64,000 nt of DNA from Sphingomonadaceae bacterium (GTDB taxonomy: Bacteria > Pseudomonadota > Alphaproteobacteria > Sphingomonadales > Sphingomonadaceae), in the NCBI GenBank assembly GCA_024236155.1, contig JACKLA010000003.1, positions 186,001 to 250,000 of the forward strand, in the 5' to 3' direction. Below the pieces are notes generated by a model. The model was not told the origin of the DNA. It worked only from the letters and a program-made list of their open reading frames with translations, and did not search any database. This document shows positions 42,029-51,452 of the stretch, in pieces (positions within the stretch are counted from its first letter, which is position 1; every line of letters begins with the position of its first letter). A program made the translations under genes and the position numbers.

Positions 42029-43247
42029 GCCGCACCCCATGATCGCCGCACCCGATCAAATGCGCCAGCGGTGCCAGCATCGCTTCCCAGCTCTGGTTGT
42101 CGAGGACGTATTTACGCGCGGCCGTCCCCATCGAGGTGCTGCGCGCACCATCGGCAAGCAAAGCGTTCGCGTGACCAACCAATGCTGCGTCGTCCGCACC
42201 GACAAGGAAATGCGTCCCGTCCGTGGCATCGATACCGTTCGCCGCTTCTGGCGAGAGCACCACGGGCCTGGCCATGGCCATCGCTTCCAGCACCTTGTTC
42301 TGGATGCCGCGCGCAATCGTCAGCGGCGCAAGGACCACATCGCAATGCGCGAGGAATGGCCGGACATCGGGCACTTCACCCCACACCTTCACCCCGCCCT
42401 TGCCATCGAGGCCGCGCACGGCATCGGTCGGCGCGCGCCCGACGATATGGAACTGCGCCCCCGGATGCTCGCTGCGGATTGCCGGGAGGATCGTTGCGGC
42501 AACCCGCTTCACCGCCGCGATATTGGGCGGATAATCCATCTGCCCGGTGAAAACGAGATGCGGCCCCGTCATCGCAGCAAAGGGATTGCCGCCAGGCACA
42601 TCTGCTGGATCAAAGAAATGCGCGTCAATGCCGTTGCGCAGGGCGCGCACATCCGCCCGTGAATTGTTTTGCAGGCGCGAGCGAAACAGCTGCGCTTCAT
42701 TCTCGCTCACGAGCAGCAGGTTGTCGGCACGCTCGGCCAGTCGTGCTTCTTCCTGCGCCAGCAGCCTGCCTTCACGCCGGTCGATGATCGAGCGCGGCAG
42801 GTGGCCATCGGCGGCGTAAGCCTCGAACTTGGCGGAATCGACATCGCACAGGTCGATGACAACCCGTCCCGCGAAATCCTGCGGGACATACTGTCCCATC
42901 TGGCCGGAAAAAATCACGATCGTATCGATCGGATGGCTCGCCAGCGTGTGCGCAACCCACTGGCGCAGGTCGCGGTGATCGAAGGCCGTCAGGCTGACCG
43001 GCTTGCCGCTCACCAGCGCCTCGATACCCGCGCGCTGCAATGGCTTGCTGCGGTGGACGAGCTTGTGGCTCTTCGCCACTTTCGCCAGTTCGCTCTCCGC
43101 CGCCATATCTGCTTCGGTTTCGCCGAAACAGCCGACATGCACCGGTGCTTGTGCAGCAATCGCCTTGAGCAAGTGATGCGAACGAATCTTGTCGCCACGA
43201 TCCGGCGGGAACGGGATCCGGTGGGCGAGGAACAGGATATCGCCCAT
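42018..43247 (-). CDS. XrtA-associated glycosyltransferase (TIGR03087-type)
   Basis: A 409-residue glycosyltransferase, GT4-type. It starts MGDILFLAHRIPFPPDRGDKIR, which matches the family often called TIGR03087 in PEP-CTERM/XrtA loci, and has the C-terminal donor-site EHPGAQFHIVGRAPTDAVRGLDG, KVWGEVPDVRPFLAHCDVVLAPLTIARGIQNKVLEAMAMARPVV. It adds a sugar in the assembly of the exopolysaccharide. The ATG at 43247 shares a base with the stop of the FemAB gene (TGATG) and its 3' end overlaps the exosortase gene by 11 bases. Confidence 0.9.
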   Translation of the reverse strand: MGDILFLAHRIPFPPDRGDKIRSHHLLKAIAAQAPVHVGCFGETEADMAAESELAKVAKSHKLVHRSKPLQRAGIEALVSGKPVSLTAFDHRDLRQWVAHTLASHPIDTIVIFSGQMGQYVPQDFAGRVVIDLCDVDSAKFEAYAADGHLPRSIIDRREGRLLAQEEARLAERADNLLLVSENEAQLFRSRLQNNSRADVRALRNGIDAHFFDPADVPGGNPFAAMTGPHLVFTGQMDYPPNIAAVKRVAATILPAIRSEHPGAQFHIVGRAPTDAVRGLDGKGGVKVWGEVPDVRPFLAHCDVVLAPLTIARGIQNKVLEAMAMARPVVLSPEAANGIDATDGTHFLVGADDAALVGHANALLADGARSTSMGTAARKYVLDNQSWEAMLAPLAHLIGCGDHGVRHVA

Positions 43248-44311
43248 CACGCCAGTCCCTTGGCGATAAACGGCCCCACCTTGTTGGCAATGGCCAGCGG
43301 CAGCTTCTTCCAAAGCTCGATCTTGGCCGAATAGGCATCGCTGGTCGGGTCGATATTGCGTGGTTTCTCCCCTGGTGCCGTCCAGCGGGCATAGGCGAGC
43401 GGCTGCGGCTCGAAGCCCCAGTTCTTCTTGTAGCTGTATGGCCCGCTGCCGGTCTTGGAGCGACCGAAATCGAATGTGTCACACCCCTTGCGGCGAGCGT
43501 GGAGCATCAATTCGTAATACATGCGTTCGTTGGCGCGCAGTGCGCGTGCTGCGAAGGTTCCCCCGCCCCAATAGGGCAGCACCGCACCACCATGATAGAA
43601 GGACAGCACGCTCGCCACCGGTTCGCCCTGATGGCGCACTGTCAGGATATCGGCATCCTCGCCGAACTGGTCGAGCATTGCGTCGAACAGGCTGCGCGGA
43701 AAAACCGGTGTCCCCAGGTTGTGCACGCTGGCGCTGTAAACCGCGTAATGCGCCGCCCGGTCGGCCTCGCCGTTTCCGATTTCCACTGTGAGATCGAGTT
43801 TGAGGCTCTTGCGGACTTCGGCGCGCTGCTTGCGCGGAATGGAAAGCAGTTCCGCTTCGTCGTCTTCGGCCAGTGGGCGCTCAAACCCGCAATGGGTGTG
43901 ATCCCAGCTGTCCCAGTCGGCAGGCACATCGCCTGAACGCACCTCGGTATCCGAACAACACTGCCGGATCGCAATCTCCTGCGCGGCGCGACACAGCGCT
44001 TCGCTGGTCGATTTCTTCCCTGCCAGCGGACCACCACCGACGGCAAAGCCGCTCGACACCAGCGCCCGCCCGAACAGCGGCGAATGCACTTCGGTCAGCG
44101 GGAGCCAGCCGGTCAGCGTACCGAACTTCTCTGCCACCAGCCCGGTGGCGCGCTGCCCGGTGCCCTGCTGCACGGCGAGCAGCCATGCAGGGCGATGGAA
44201 CAGGCTGCCGCCCTGTTCGACAACGAAGCCTTCGATCCGCGCCACTTCGCCCGGATCGCGCAGGTCGACGAGGTTCACCACCTCGGCACCGAGTGGGAAC
44301 GGCGCATTCAC
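43247..44311 (-). CDS. FemAB-family XrtA-associated protein
   Basis: A 354-residue acyltransferase of the FemAB type found in exosortase-A loci. Conserved pieces are FEFGRSKTGSGPYSYKKNWGFEPQPLAYA (near the C-terminus: here FDFGRSKTGSGPYSYKKNW), SASVHNLGTPVFPRSLFDAML and PYWGGGTFAARALRANERMYYELMLHA. FemAB proteins transfer an amino acid from aminoacyl-tRNA or acyl donor; the natural acceptor here is unknown. It overlaps the deacetylase gene by four bases and the glycosyltransferase start by one base. Confidence 0.87.
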   Translation of the reverse strand: MNAPFPLGAEVVNLVDLRDPGEVARIEGFVVEQGGSLFHRPAWLLAVQQGTGQRATGLVAEKFGTLTGWLPLTEVHSPLFGRALVSSGFAVGGGPLAGKKSTSEALCRAAQEIAIRQCCSDTEVRSGDVPADWDSWDHTHCGFERPLAEDDEAELLSIPRKQRAEVRKSLKLDLTVEIGNGEADRAAHYAVYSASVHNLGTPVFPRSLFDAMLDQFGEDADILTVRHQGEPVASVLSFYHGGAVLPYWGGGTFAARALRANERMYYELMLHARRKGCDTFDFGRSKTGSGPYSYKKNWGFEPQPLAYARWTAPGEKPRNIDPTSDAYSAKIELWKKLPLAIANKVGPFIAKGLA

Positions 44312-45195
44312 GCCACCAGCTCTTGTGCCACGGCAGCTTCGCGGTGCGCCAGCATATCCATCCGCCCCCAGGCGAATTCATGCACCAGACCGCGCAGCTT
44401 GGGCGCCATCTTGTCGAGATTGGTGTAGTGGCGCAGGCGCGATTTGATCGGCGCATGCGGCACGCGCGGCTGCTCGGGATCGATTTCCCACGGGTGGAAA
44501 TAGAAGATCGCGGGCTTGCCCTCGCGCCGGTTTACCTGCCGGATCGCCCAACGCGAAAAGGCGTAGGGCAGCACGCGGAAAAAGCCGCCCCCGCCTGCGG
44601 CAACCCGCTTGCCGCCAAGGATTGCGGTGGTCACCGGTATCTCGATCAGGTCGGCCCACGGCAGCGGCTTGAAAGCGAAGCGCGGAGCTTCCTTCCAGCC
44701 ATAGTGGTCATGGGTAATCGGCGCGACGCTGGAGGAATAGGCATAGCCCTGCTCCGCCAGTTCCATATAGGCCCAGGGCGTGCGCTGGTCGATCGAGAAG
44801 CTGGGTGCGCGGTATCCGGTGATCTTCGCTCCCGACGCATCCTCGAGGATCTGCCGTGCCTTGCGGATATCTTCGGCAAATTCTTCGCGGGTGAAGGTGA
44901 ACACGCGCGCATGGTCATAGCCATGGCTGGCAAGTTCGTGCCCCGCCTCGACAATCCGGCGCATCAGCGGCCCATGCCGCTTCGCCACCCAGCCGAGGGT
45001 AAAGAACGTCGCCTTGACGTCCGCCTCGTCGAACAGGTCGAGAATGCGCAGGACATTGTCCTCCACACGCAGGTTCAGCCCGTCCCACTCGTCGCGCTCG
45101 ATCACATTCTCGAACGCGCCGACCTGGAACCAGTCCTCGACATCGACGGACAGGCCATTGACGACCGGTGCAGCCTCGATCGGCGCATGTTTCAT
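44308..45195 (-). CDS. XrtA-associated polysaccharide deacetylase
   Basis: A 295-residue NodB-type deacetylase, family 4. The first motif is GLSVDVEDWFQVGAF (metal-binding aspartates 18 and 21), the second is ELASHGYDHARVF (His pair), then ITGYRAPSFSI and FFRVLPYAFSRWAIRQVNRREGKPAIFYFHPWEID. It removes acetyl groups from N-acetylated sugars of the exported polymer. No signal peptide is visible. It is 13 bases from the ATPase gene and overlaps the FemAB gene start by four bases. Confidence 0.93.
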   Translation of the reverse strand: MKHAPIEAAPVVNGLSVDVEDWFQVGAFENVIERDEWDGLNLRVEDNVLRILDLFDEADVKATFFTLGWVAKRHGPLMRRIVEAGHELASHGYDHARVFTFTREEFAEDIRKARQILEDASGAKITGYRAPSFSIDQRTPWAYMELAEQGYAYSSSVAPITHDHYGWKEAPRFAFKPLPWADLIEIPVTTAILGGKRVAAGGGGFFRVLPYAFSRWAIRQVNRREGKPAIFYFHPWEIDPEQPRVPHAPIKSRLRHYTNLDKMAPKLRGLVHEFAWGRMDMLAHREAAVAQELVA

Positions 45196-45208
45196 GGCCC
45201 GAAGCTCC

Positions 45209-46354
45209 TCAGGCGGCAGCGCGCGACTGGCCGCTTTCCATCCATTCGATCATCATCGTCAGGACATGGCGAACCATGCGTTCCTGCTCATCGATGCGGT
45301 TCTCAAGCGTTTCGATGCGCTGCTTGACCTCGTCGGAAACCTCGCCGCCACCATTTTCAACCGCTTCGGAAAGCTCGACCACCGCCTGCTGCAATTCCGC
45401 GATCTGCACGTCGCGCTCGGCGAGCAGATCGTCGACGCGCGGCGCCGGTGCCGGTTGCGGATAGCTGGCATGCTTGACCGGGCCGGGAGCCGGGGCCGGA
45501 GCAAGCTTTTCCATCGGTTTGGGCGCTGCCTCGGGAAAGGCATTGTCGTGCTGCATTTCGGCGAGCACGGCGCTGAGCATGGCATTGTCGATCCGCGAAC
45601 GCTGCTCGACCGCGCCCAGCAGCAGCAGGCGGGTAACCACCTGGTTGACCTTGCGCGGGATGCCTCCGGTTGCCGAATACAGCTCTGCAAACACGCGCTG
45701 GTCGAAATCGGGATTGCCCTGCCAGCCGACACATTCGAGGCGATGCTTGATGTAGGGTTCGATTTCACCCGGCTCCATCGCTTCGAGGTGATGCGCGGCG
45801 ATCACGCGCTGGCGCAGCTGTTCGAGTTCACCATGTTGCGCCAGAACCTGCTTGAATTCGGGCTGGCCGAGCAGGAGGAGCTGGAGCAACGGATGCGATC
45901 CGAGCTGGAAGTTCGACAGCATGCGCAGCTCTTCGAGCGCCTCGACCGAAAGGTTCTGCGATTCGTCGACTACCAGCAGGCAACGACGGCCCTCGCGGGC
46001 CTCTTCGTGCAGGAAGTTCTCGATCGCGCCCAGCGCGCTGGCCTTGTCATGCCCTTCGACATCCAGGCCGAAGCTTTGCGCGGCAACATGCACCAGTTCC
46101 TCGCCATCGAGGTTGCTGGTGACGACCTGCCCCACAGTCATCTGGTCCCGGTCGATCTTCTGCATCAGGTGGGCGACAAGCGTCGACTTACCCGAACCGA
46201 TCTCGCCGGTGATGACAATGAAGCCTTCCGACTGCGCGAGGCCATATCCGAGATAGGACAGCGCCTTGCGGTGCGTCGTGCTCTCGAAATAGAAATTCGG
46301 GTCTGGGGTCAGCTGGAAAGGTCGCCCCGTAAGCCCATAGAAATCGTCGAACAT
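45209..46354 (-). CDS. XrtA-associated AAA ATPase (secretion ATPase)
   Basis: A 381-residue protein starting MFDDFYGLTGRPFQLTPDPN. It has a Walker A motif GEIGSGKST (residues 50-58), the Walker B-like RCLLVVDES (near 135) and an AAA/ExeA-type helical tail ending with a coiled coil (DDLLAERDVQIAELQQAVVELSEAV). Such ATPases occur in almost all PEP-CTERM/XrtA loci (TIGR03015), with a proposed role in exopolysaccharide export. The ATG at 46354 has GGGGA six bases upstream and is the expected start; the frame is open further upstream without similarity. Linker residues from 285 to 320 are Pro/Ala-rich. Confidence 0.9.
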   Translation of the reverse strand: MFDDFYGLTGRPFQLTPDPNFYFESTTHRKALSYLGYGLAQSEGFIVITGEIGSGKSTLVAHLMQKIDRDQMTVGQVVTSNLDGEELVHVAAQSFGLDVEGHDKASALGAIENFLHEEAREGRRCLLVVDESQNLSVEALEELRMLSNFQLGSHPLLQLLLLGQPEFKQVLAQHGELEQLRQRVIAAHHLEAMEPGEIEPYIKHRLECVGWQGNPDFDQRVFAELYSATGGIPRKVNQVVTRLLLLGAVEQRSRIDNAMLSAVLAEMQHDNAFPEAAPKPMEKLAPAPAPGPVKHASYPQPAPAPRVDDLLAERDVQIAELQQAVVELSEAVENGGGEVSDEVKQRIETLENRIDEQERMVRHVLTMMIEWMESGQSRAAA

Positions 46355-46370
46355 CAAACGTCCCCTGGCG

Positions 46371-47999
46371 TCAGAAACCGTACCGCAGGCCGAGCAGGCC
46401 CGATGCGGCGGTGAGATCCTCGATATCGAGGTCACTATCGATATGGTCGAGTGCCACGGCCGCGCGGACCGACAGGCGATCCGTGACCGAGCGGTTGTAC
46501 GAAGCCGATGCCCCGACCGCGAGCACATCGCCCTGCTGGTCGAAACCGCTTTGCAGCAGCGTGGCATAGGCATTGGTGCTGAAATTCGCGCGGCGGCCAA
46601 GCTCGCCCGAGAGGAACAGCGAACCGTAGAACGCCTCGTCGGTCACGCCATTGGCAGCGGCAAGCACCGTGCCATCGGGTGCGATGAAGCGGCGACGGTC
46701 ATAGCCCGCACCCACCCCGGCCGTCATCCGGCCAACTGCGGTGGTGTAGCTGCCCGATACCCCGCGTGAACGGAACACCGAAGAGCGGACCGAACCCAGC
46801 GCACCGGTCAGGCACTGGCTGCCTTCGAGGCTGGAAACGCAGCCACCAAGGTCACCCGTAAGCGAGTTGCGCGCCACGTTGAATTCGGTCGGCAGGTTGG
46901 CCAGCGCCGAATTGATCGTACCGCCAAAGCCGGAAATCGAATCGTAAGCGGAAATATTGACCGAGCTGCGGCTGTTCGGTGCCCAGGCAAAGCTGCCGTA
47001 GTAGGTATCCGAATCGTAGCGGCGACCGTAATGCGCCTCGAACGAGGTGCGGCTGCTCGGGCGCCAGACGACACCGGCATCCCAGATCAACCCATCCGCC
47101 TCGAACGCGATCTGGCGCGGCTGGCTCTTGTCGGTGACGAGGCGACCATCGTCGCCGATAACCGGATCGCCATTGGTATCGAACAGCGCATCGCGGCTCG
47201 AAACCTCGACATCCTCGTAGCCGACGCCGCCGACAAGCGCGATGCTCGGTGAAACCGGGATCGTCACGTCGCCGCGAACATGCGCATCGCGCACGCGCTG
47301 GTCGAGGTTGGAAACATCTTCCTGCTGCCACCCGGCACCCAGCCCCACGCCAATCGGCAGGGGTTCGCCCGGCGCGGTACCGACATGGACCGACGCACGC
47401 TGGCTGATGCTCTCATCGAACACATCGATCGGGTCGGCTCCGGGCGCAGTGACCAGCGAATCCGGTGCCTCCGCGCGCGTGTAGCCGATCTGGTATTGCG
47501 CCGCGATCGCGACATCGCCTGCCTTGGTGTTGAGCGTCGGCCCGGCATAGCCCGAATAGACGCGGCTCTCGCTGTCCTCGCCATTGAGCGGGTTGAGCGT
47601 CGAACCGCCATTGCCATCGACGCGTGTTCGCGTGGCAAGGGCACCGGCCTCGACCGTCAGCACCTGCGGGATAACCGAGGCATAGCCGCGTGCGACACCG
47701 CTGACGGTATCGCTGTCGGCCATATCGTCATCATAGGCGACATTGTATTCGTAGCGGATCGACACGGTGCCGCCGGTGTTGCGCCCGGTGACCGATGCAT
47801 CAACACCCGCCGCGATCTGCGTATAGGTCACCCCGTCCTCATCGGGCGAGAGGGTGACAACACCGATCTGGTTGACTTCGATATAGGGCTGGACCGTCGT
47901 GCGCTGCGTGCGGCCTTCCTCGCTCTCCTGCGCATGCGCAGGTGCTGCAAGGGCGATGGCGCAAAGCGCGGTGCCGGTGGCGAAGACGAGACGTTTCAT
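46371..47999 (-). CDS. XrtA-associated outer-membrane protein (TIGR03016-type)
   Basis: A 542-residue beta-barrel protein with signal peptide (MKRLVFATGTALCAIALAAPAHAQ). It begins with YIEVNQIGVVTLSPDEDGVTYTQIAAG and shows repeating amphipathic strands ending in DLTAASGLLGLRYGF, a terminal phenylalanine as usual for barrel proteins. It fits the exosortase-A-associated outer-membrane protein family (TIGR03016), thought to form or aid the export channel with the Wza-like lipoprotein. It is between the tyrosine kinase and the ATPase genes on the same strand. Confidence 0.88.
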   Translation of the reverse strand: MKRLVFATGTALCAIALAAPAHAQESEEGRTQRTTVQPYIEVNQIGVVTLSPDEDGVTYTQIAAGVDASVTGRNTGGTVSIRYEYNVAYDDDMADSDTVSGVARGYASVIPQVLTVEAGALATRTRVDGNGGSTLNPLNGEDSESRVYSGYAGPTLNTKAGDVAIAAQYQIGYTRAEAPDSLVTAPGADPIDVFDESISQRASVHVGTAPGEPLPIGVGLGAGWQQEDVSNLDQRVRDAHVRGDVTIPVSPSIALVGGVGYEDVEVSSRDALFDTNGDPVIGDDGRLVTDKSQPRQIAFEADGLIWDAGVVWRPSSRTSFEAHYGRRYDSDTYYGSFAWAPNSRSSVNISAYDSISGFGGTINSALANLPTEFNVARNSLTGDLGGCVSSLEGSQCLTGALGSVRSSVFRSRGVSGSYTTAVGRMTAGVGAGYDRRRFIAPDGTVLAAANGVTDEAFYGSLFLSGELGRRANFSTNAYATLLQSGFDQQGDVLAVGASASYNRSVTDRLSVRAAVALDHIDSDLDIEDLTAASGLLGLRYGF

Positions 48000-48005
48000 G
48001 GCGGG

Positions 48006-49076
48006 TTACTCCCCGTAGCCATAGTATGACCCGAAATTCCGCCCGCTGGGGCTGAACTGGGTCGCGTTGAGCAGCAGCTTGATATCGCTGCAGCCGGAAA
48101 GGAGGCGGACGGCGTCTTCGAGGGCGCTCTGCCCGGTCGAATCCGCCCGCGCGACGAGCACCGTCTGGCCAACATGCTTGGCCAGTTCGGCGGCAGGCGA
48201 GGCAGCGAGCGCCGGTGGAGAATCGAAAATCACGATCCGATGCGGCGCGCCCACCGTCAGGCGGTCGAGCACTTCTGCGGTGCGTTCACTGGCAAGGTAT
48301 TCGCTATCCGAATTGGTGGAGTTGCCGGCAGGCAGGACCCACAGGCCGGGGATATCGGTGCCCAGGACAAGGTCCTCCGGGTTCACCGACTCGTCGGCCA
48401 GGCAATCCATGAAGCCCGGTCCCTTGGGCAAGCCAAAGGTTGACAGGATGGATGGCTTGGCGAAATCACCATCGATCAGCACCACTTCGCTGTCGCGCTC
48501 CGATGCCATCGAGATGGCCAGGTTCGAAGCGCAGAAGGTCTTGCCTTCGCCCGGATGCGGAGACGAAACCAGTACACGGCGCGACACGGCGGTCCCACGC
48601 TGCTTTGCCGCGCCAAGGATCTGCCGCTTCACAATGCGGAATTCCTCGCGCAGCGCGCTGGCAGTGGCTTCGGGGACAATCAGTCCCTGCTCACGCAGAT
48701 GTGCGCGATCGATATCGAAACTCGGGCCAGACAGTTCGATGCCGCCCACGCCCTGATGCAGGACGATGTCCGATGCCGGAACTGTCGCGGGCAGCGAAGC
48801 TTCCTGCGGAACCACGGCACGCGATGTTTCGGTGGCAGGTTGGGTGGTTGCCTCGGGCGTCGGGGCGGGAGCACTTGGCTCGGCCTGCTTTTCGACCTCT
48901 GGTTCTGCCGCCTTGCGACGCACCCGGGCCGGTTTCAACTCGCGCTCAGGCAGCTTGCCCTTGAAGGGAGCAGGCTTGAACGGGTCGAAACCGAACGCAC
49001 CGCTGGCGCGTTCGAGCAGCGAGCTTTCCTTCGGTTCTTCGCCTTCGGGAAGCGGGATTTTCTTGTGTTCTGTCAT
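48006..49076 (-). CDS. XrtA-associated tyrosine autokinase (BY-kinase)
   Basis: A 356-residue cytoplasmic bacterial tyrosine kinase. The Walker A motif is SSPHPGEGKTFCASNLA (near residue 172), Walker A' is VVLIDGDFAKPSIL and Walker B VIFDSPPALAASP. The C-terminal Tyr-rich cluster NFGSYYGYGE is the autophosphorylation tail. The N-terminal 120 residues are Pro/Ala-rich and not conserved. It fits the XrtA-associated kinase family (TIGR03018) and regulates the chain-length protein at 49088, 11 bases upstream on the transcript. Confidence 0.93.
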   Translation of the reverse strand: MTEHKKIPLPEGEEPKESSLLERASGAFGFDPFKPAPFKGKLPERELKPARVRRKAAEPEVEKQAEPSAPAPTPEATTQPATETSRAVVPQEASLPATVPASDIVLHQGVGGIELSGPSFDIDRAHLREQGLIVPEATASALREEFRIVKRQILGAAKQRGTAVSRRVLVSSPHPGEGKTFCASNLAISMASERDSEVVLIDGDFAKPSILSTFGLPKGPGFMDCLADESVNPEDLVLGTDIPGLWVLPAGNSTNSDSEYLASERTAEVLDRLTVGAPHRIVIFDSPPALAASPAAELAKHVGQTVLVARADSTGQSALEDAVRLLSGCSDIKLLLNATQFSPSGRNFGSYYGYGE

Positions 49077-49087
49077 CGATCCGCTCC

Positions 49088-50611
49088 TCAGGCCACCATG
49101 CCGCGCTGGACGAACTCAATCGCCAGCAGGGCCACGCACAGCCCGCCAAGCGCCGCAGAGGCGCCGTAAAACTGCTTCATCCGCTTGCGCTGCAATTCGC
49201 GCGCGGCATCGGTCAGCGTCTGGGAAATCGCCCCCAGCACCGGCAATTCGATCGCCCGTTCCAGCCCGCTGGTGGTCGAGAAGGTCGACTTGAGCTGGCC
49301 GATGGCGAAGGCTGCCCCGACACCGGCGGCAATCCCGGCAAACAGCACGCCCAGCAGCAGCAGCAGCCGGTTGGGTGCCGAAGGTGCACGCGGCGTGGTC
49401 GGCGGGTCGATCACTTCGAATTTGAACGAACTGCGCTCGTTCTCAACCTGCCCGCGCAGGCGCATTTCCTCGCGATCCTTGAGCAGCTCGTCATACTTGT
49501 CCTTGAGGACGGTGTAGTCGCGGCTGATCCGGTTCGCTTCGGCGGCAACCGTCGGCTCGTTGGCCTGACTCGCCATCATCGAGGACAGGTCGGCATTGAG
49601 CGCGGCCTTGCGTGCGGTGAGCGCCTGCACATTGGCCTGACGCTCCGACTTGATCGAAAGCAGCGCGCTATAGGCCGGGTTGGGAGAGCCGGTGGTGTTC
49701 GGGTTCTCGTTTGCGGCCTGGCGGCGCAGCAGGTCGACCTGCTTCTTGGCCGCGGCGACATCGGGGTGGTTGTCGGTCAGCCCGCGCGCCTGCAGCGATG
49801 CAAGCTGCGACTGCGCCTGTGCGAGAGCCGCACGCGCGCTGCCGGTATCGTTGGAACCGCCAACGATGGTACGCGGCGTACCGGCGATCTGGCCATCGAT
49901 CCCCGCCAGTGCAGCCGAAGCGGCAGCAAGGTCCGCCTCGACATCGCGCAATTCACTGCGCAGCGACTGGAGACGGGTCGAAACGCCGTCCGCCCCGCCG
50001 ATCAGGTCGGGATGTTCGGCTTCAAATGCCAGGCGGCGCTGCTCGGCAGCTTCGAGCTCTTTCTTCCGCTCTTCGAGTTGCTGGTCGAGGAACACGATGG
50101 TCTCGGCCACTTCGCCGCGATTGCCGGCAATGTTTTCCTCGCGAAAGATATCGATCAGCTTCTGGACCACGTCCTGCGCCAGCTTGGCATTGTCGGCATC
50201 GGACAGGTCGCCCTTGCCGATTTCCGCGCTCAGCTCGAACAGATTGTCTTCCTCGCTCTTGACCGTGACCGCCTTGGTCAGTCCTTCGATCGCGGATTCC
50301 ATCTTCTTCTTGTCGTCGATGCCTTCACCGAGACGAGTCGAACGGATGACTTTTTCGAGATTGACCGAACTGGTCAGCGTCTGGCGCACGCGGGTGATGT
50401 CACGCTCTGCACCGCCAGCAATCTTGAGCTGTTCGGCAAGCACATCGTCGAGCTGCACATAGATGCGCGCGTTCGATTCATAGGAATTGGGGATCATCGC
50501 GACGACGAGCCAGCCCAGGATGCACACTCCCCAGGCGACACACAGCGCCAGCCAGCGTCGCCGCCAGACCGAATAGACCGCTGTCCGCAGATCTTCGAAG
50601 ACTTCATTCAT
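49088..50611 (-). CDS. XrtA-system polysaccharide chain-length determinant (Wzz-like)
   Basis: A 507-residue membrane protein that sets polymer length. There is one helix near residues 18-37 (LALCVAWGVCILGWLVVAMI), a long periplasmic coiled coil (from about 160 to 390: ...EERKKELEAAEQRRLAFEAEHPDL..., RSELRDVEADLAAASAALAGI, KDKYDELLKDREEMRLRGQ) and a second helix near 425 after the PPTTPRAPSAPNR motif. It lacks a kinase domain, which is supplied by the neighbouring gene. It matches the XrtA-associated chain-length family (TIGR03007). Confidence 0.93.
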   Translation of the reverse strand: MNEVFEDLRTAVYSVWRRRWLALCVAWGVCILGWLVVAMIPNSYESNARIYVQLDDVLAEQLKIAGGAERDITRVRQTLTSSVNLEKVIRSTRLGEGIDDKKKMESAIEGLTKAVTVKSEEDNLFELSAEIGKGDLSDADNAKLAQDVVQKLIDIFREENIAGNRGEVAETIVFLDQQLEERKKELEAAEQRRLAFEAEHPDLIGGADGVSTRLQSLRSELRDVEADLAAASAALAGIDGQIAGTPRTIVGGSNDTGSARAALAQAQSQLASLQARGLTDNHPDVAAAKKQVDLLRRQAANENPNTTGSPNPAYSALLSIKSERQANVQALTARKAALNADLSSMMASQANEPTVAAEANRISRDYTVLKDKYDELLKDREEMRLRGQVENERSSFKFEVIDPPTTPRAPSAPNRLLLLLGVLFAGIAAGVGAAFAIGQLKSTFSTTSGLERAIELPVLGAISQTLTDAARELQRKRMKQFYGASAALGGLCVALLAIEFVQRGMVA

Positions 50612-50627
50612 GCTGGTTCGTGCCTTC

Positions 50628-51272
50628 TCAGAACATGCTTTCCGGAATGATGATCACATCGCCCGGCTTGAGCAGGACGTTGGCGCGGCTGTCGCCTTTC
50701 TTGAGCAGGTCACCGAGCCGCAGCGCATATTCGACCTGGCGGCCGCGCTGCTTGTCGAAACGGATCAGCTTGGCGCGATTGCCCGCGGCGAATTCGCTCA
50801 GGCCGCCCACCGCGATCATCGCGTCGAGCACAGTCATGTTCGCGCGATAAGGCATGGAGGCCGGTTTCTCGGTCGCGCCGATGATGCGGATCTGCTGGCC
50901 GAAGGTGCTGTTTGCCTCGTTCACAATGACCGAAACCAGCGGCTCCTCGATATATTGCGAGAGCTGCAGGCGAATGTCCTGCGCCAGCATGGTGGGCGTC
51001 TTCCCGGCGGCGGGGAGATCGGTCACCAGCGGCGTGGTGATGCGCCCGTCGGGGCGAACCTGGATCTTCTCTGCACCCAGTTCGGGGTTGCGCCAGACGT
51101 GGATGGTGAGCTGGTCCATCGGGCCGATGATGTATTCCTCGCCCGGCCCTTCCTGCATTGGTACGACCGTTGCAGGCGGCAGCTGCGGCCCGCTCGCGCC
51201 TGCGCAGCCCTGCAGCGCAAGTACGGAAACGGCGGTGCCCGCCATAAGAAGGGTGAAACGTGACTTCGGCAT
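50628..51272 (-). CDS. XrtA-system polysaccharide export lipoprotein (Wza-like)
   Basis: A 214-residue outer-membrane lipoprotein. The signal peptide ends with lipobox LQGC (Cys23). The mature part has the polysaccharide biosynthesis/export domain: EYIIGPMDQLTIHVWRNPELGAEKIQVRPDGRITTPLVTDLPAAGKTPTML and a second SLBB-like unit SVIVNEANSTFGQQIRIIGATEKPASMPYRANMTVLDAMIAVGGL. It ends with LLKPGDVIIIPESMF. It belongs to the exosortase-A-system family (TIGR03027). It is the first gene of this run; a terminator-like hairpin lies just upstream. Confidence 0.93.
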   Translation of the reverse strand: MPKSRFTLLMAGTAVSVLALQGCAGASGPQLPPATVVPMQEGPGEEYIIGPMDQLTIHVWRNPELGAEKIQVRPDGRITTPLVTDLPAAGKTPTMLAQDIRLQLSQYIEEPLVSVIVNEANSTFGQQIRIIGATEKPASMPYRANMTVLDAMIAVGGLSEFAAGNRAKLIRFDKQRGRQVEYALRLGDLLKKGDSRANVLLKPGDVIIIPESMF

Positions 51273-51363
51273 CGATGCGCATCCTTGCCTTGTTGAGCGG
51301 GCTGTATGCGCAAGGCAGGAGCTACCTGGCCTTCCGCACCCGCGGACAGGCGGCCTTCCTCGC

Positions 51364-51395
51364 CAAAAAGGGTGAACATCCGGTTAGCCTTTTTG
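51364..51395 (-). terminator. Terminator-like hairpin at the head of the XrtA run
   Basis: An inverted repeat CAAAAAGG / CCTTTTTG (arms 51364-51371 and 51388-51395, loop about 16 bases) lies between the stop of the PLP decarboxylase gene and the start of the Wza-like gene. The T-rich arm on either strand gives it the look of an intrinsic terminator for the upstream pair. If it acts as such, the genes from 51272 down to 38563 have their own promoter in the remaining 90 bases. Confidence 0.5.
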
Positions 51396-51452
51396 CGTTT
51401 CCGGGTGTTTAGTATGGCCCAGTCCCAAAACGGGACGAGCCGGAGCCAAAGG

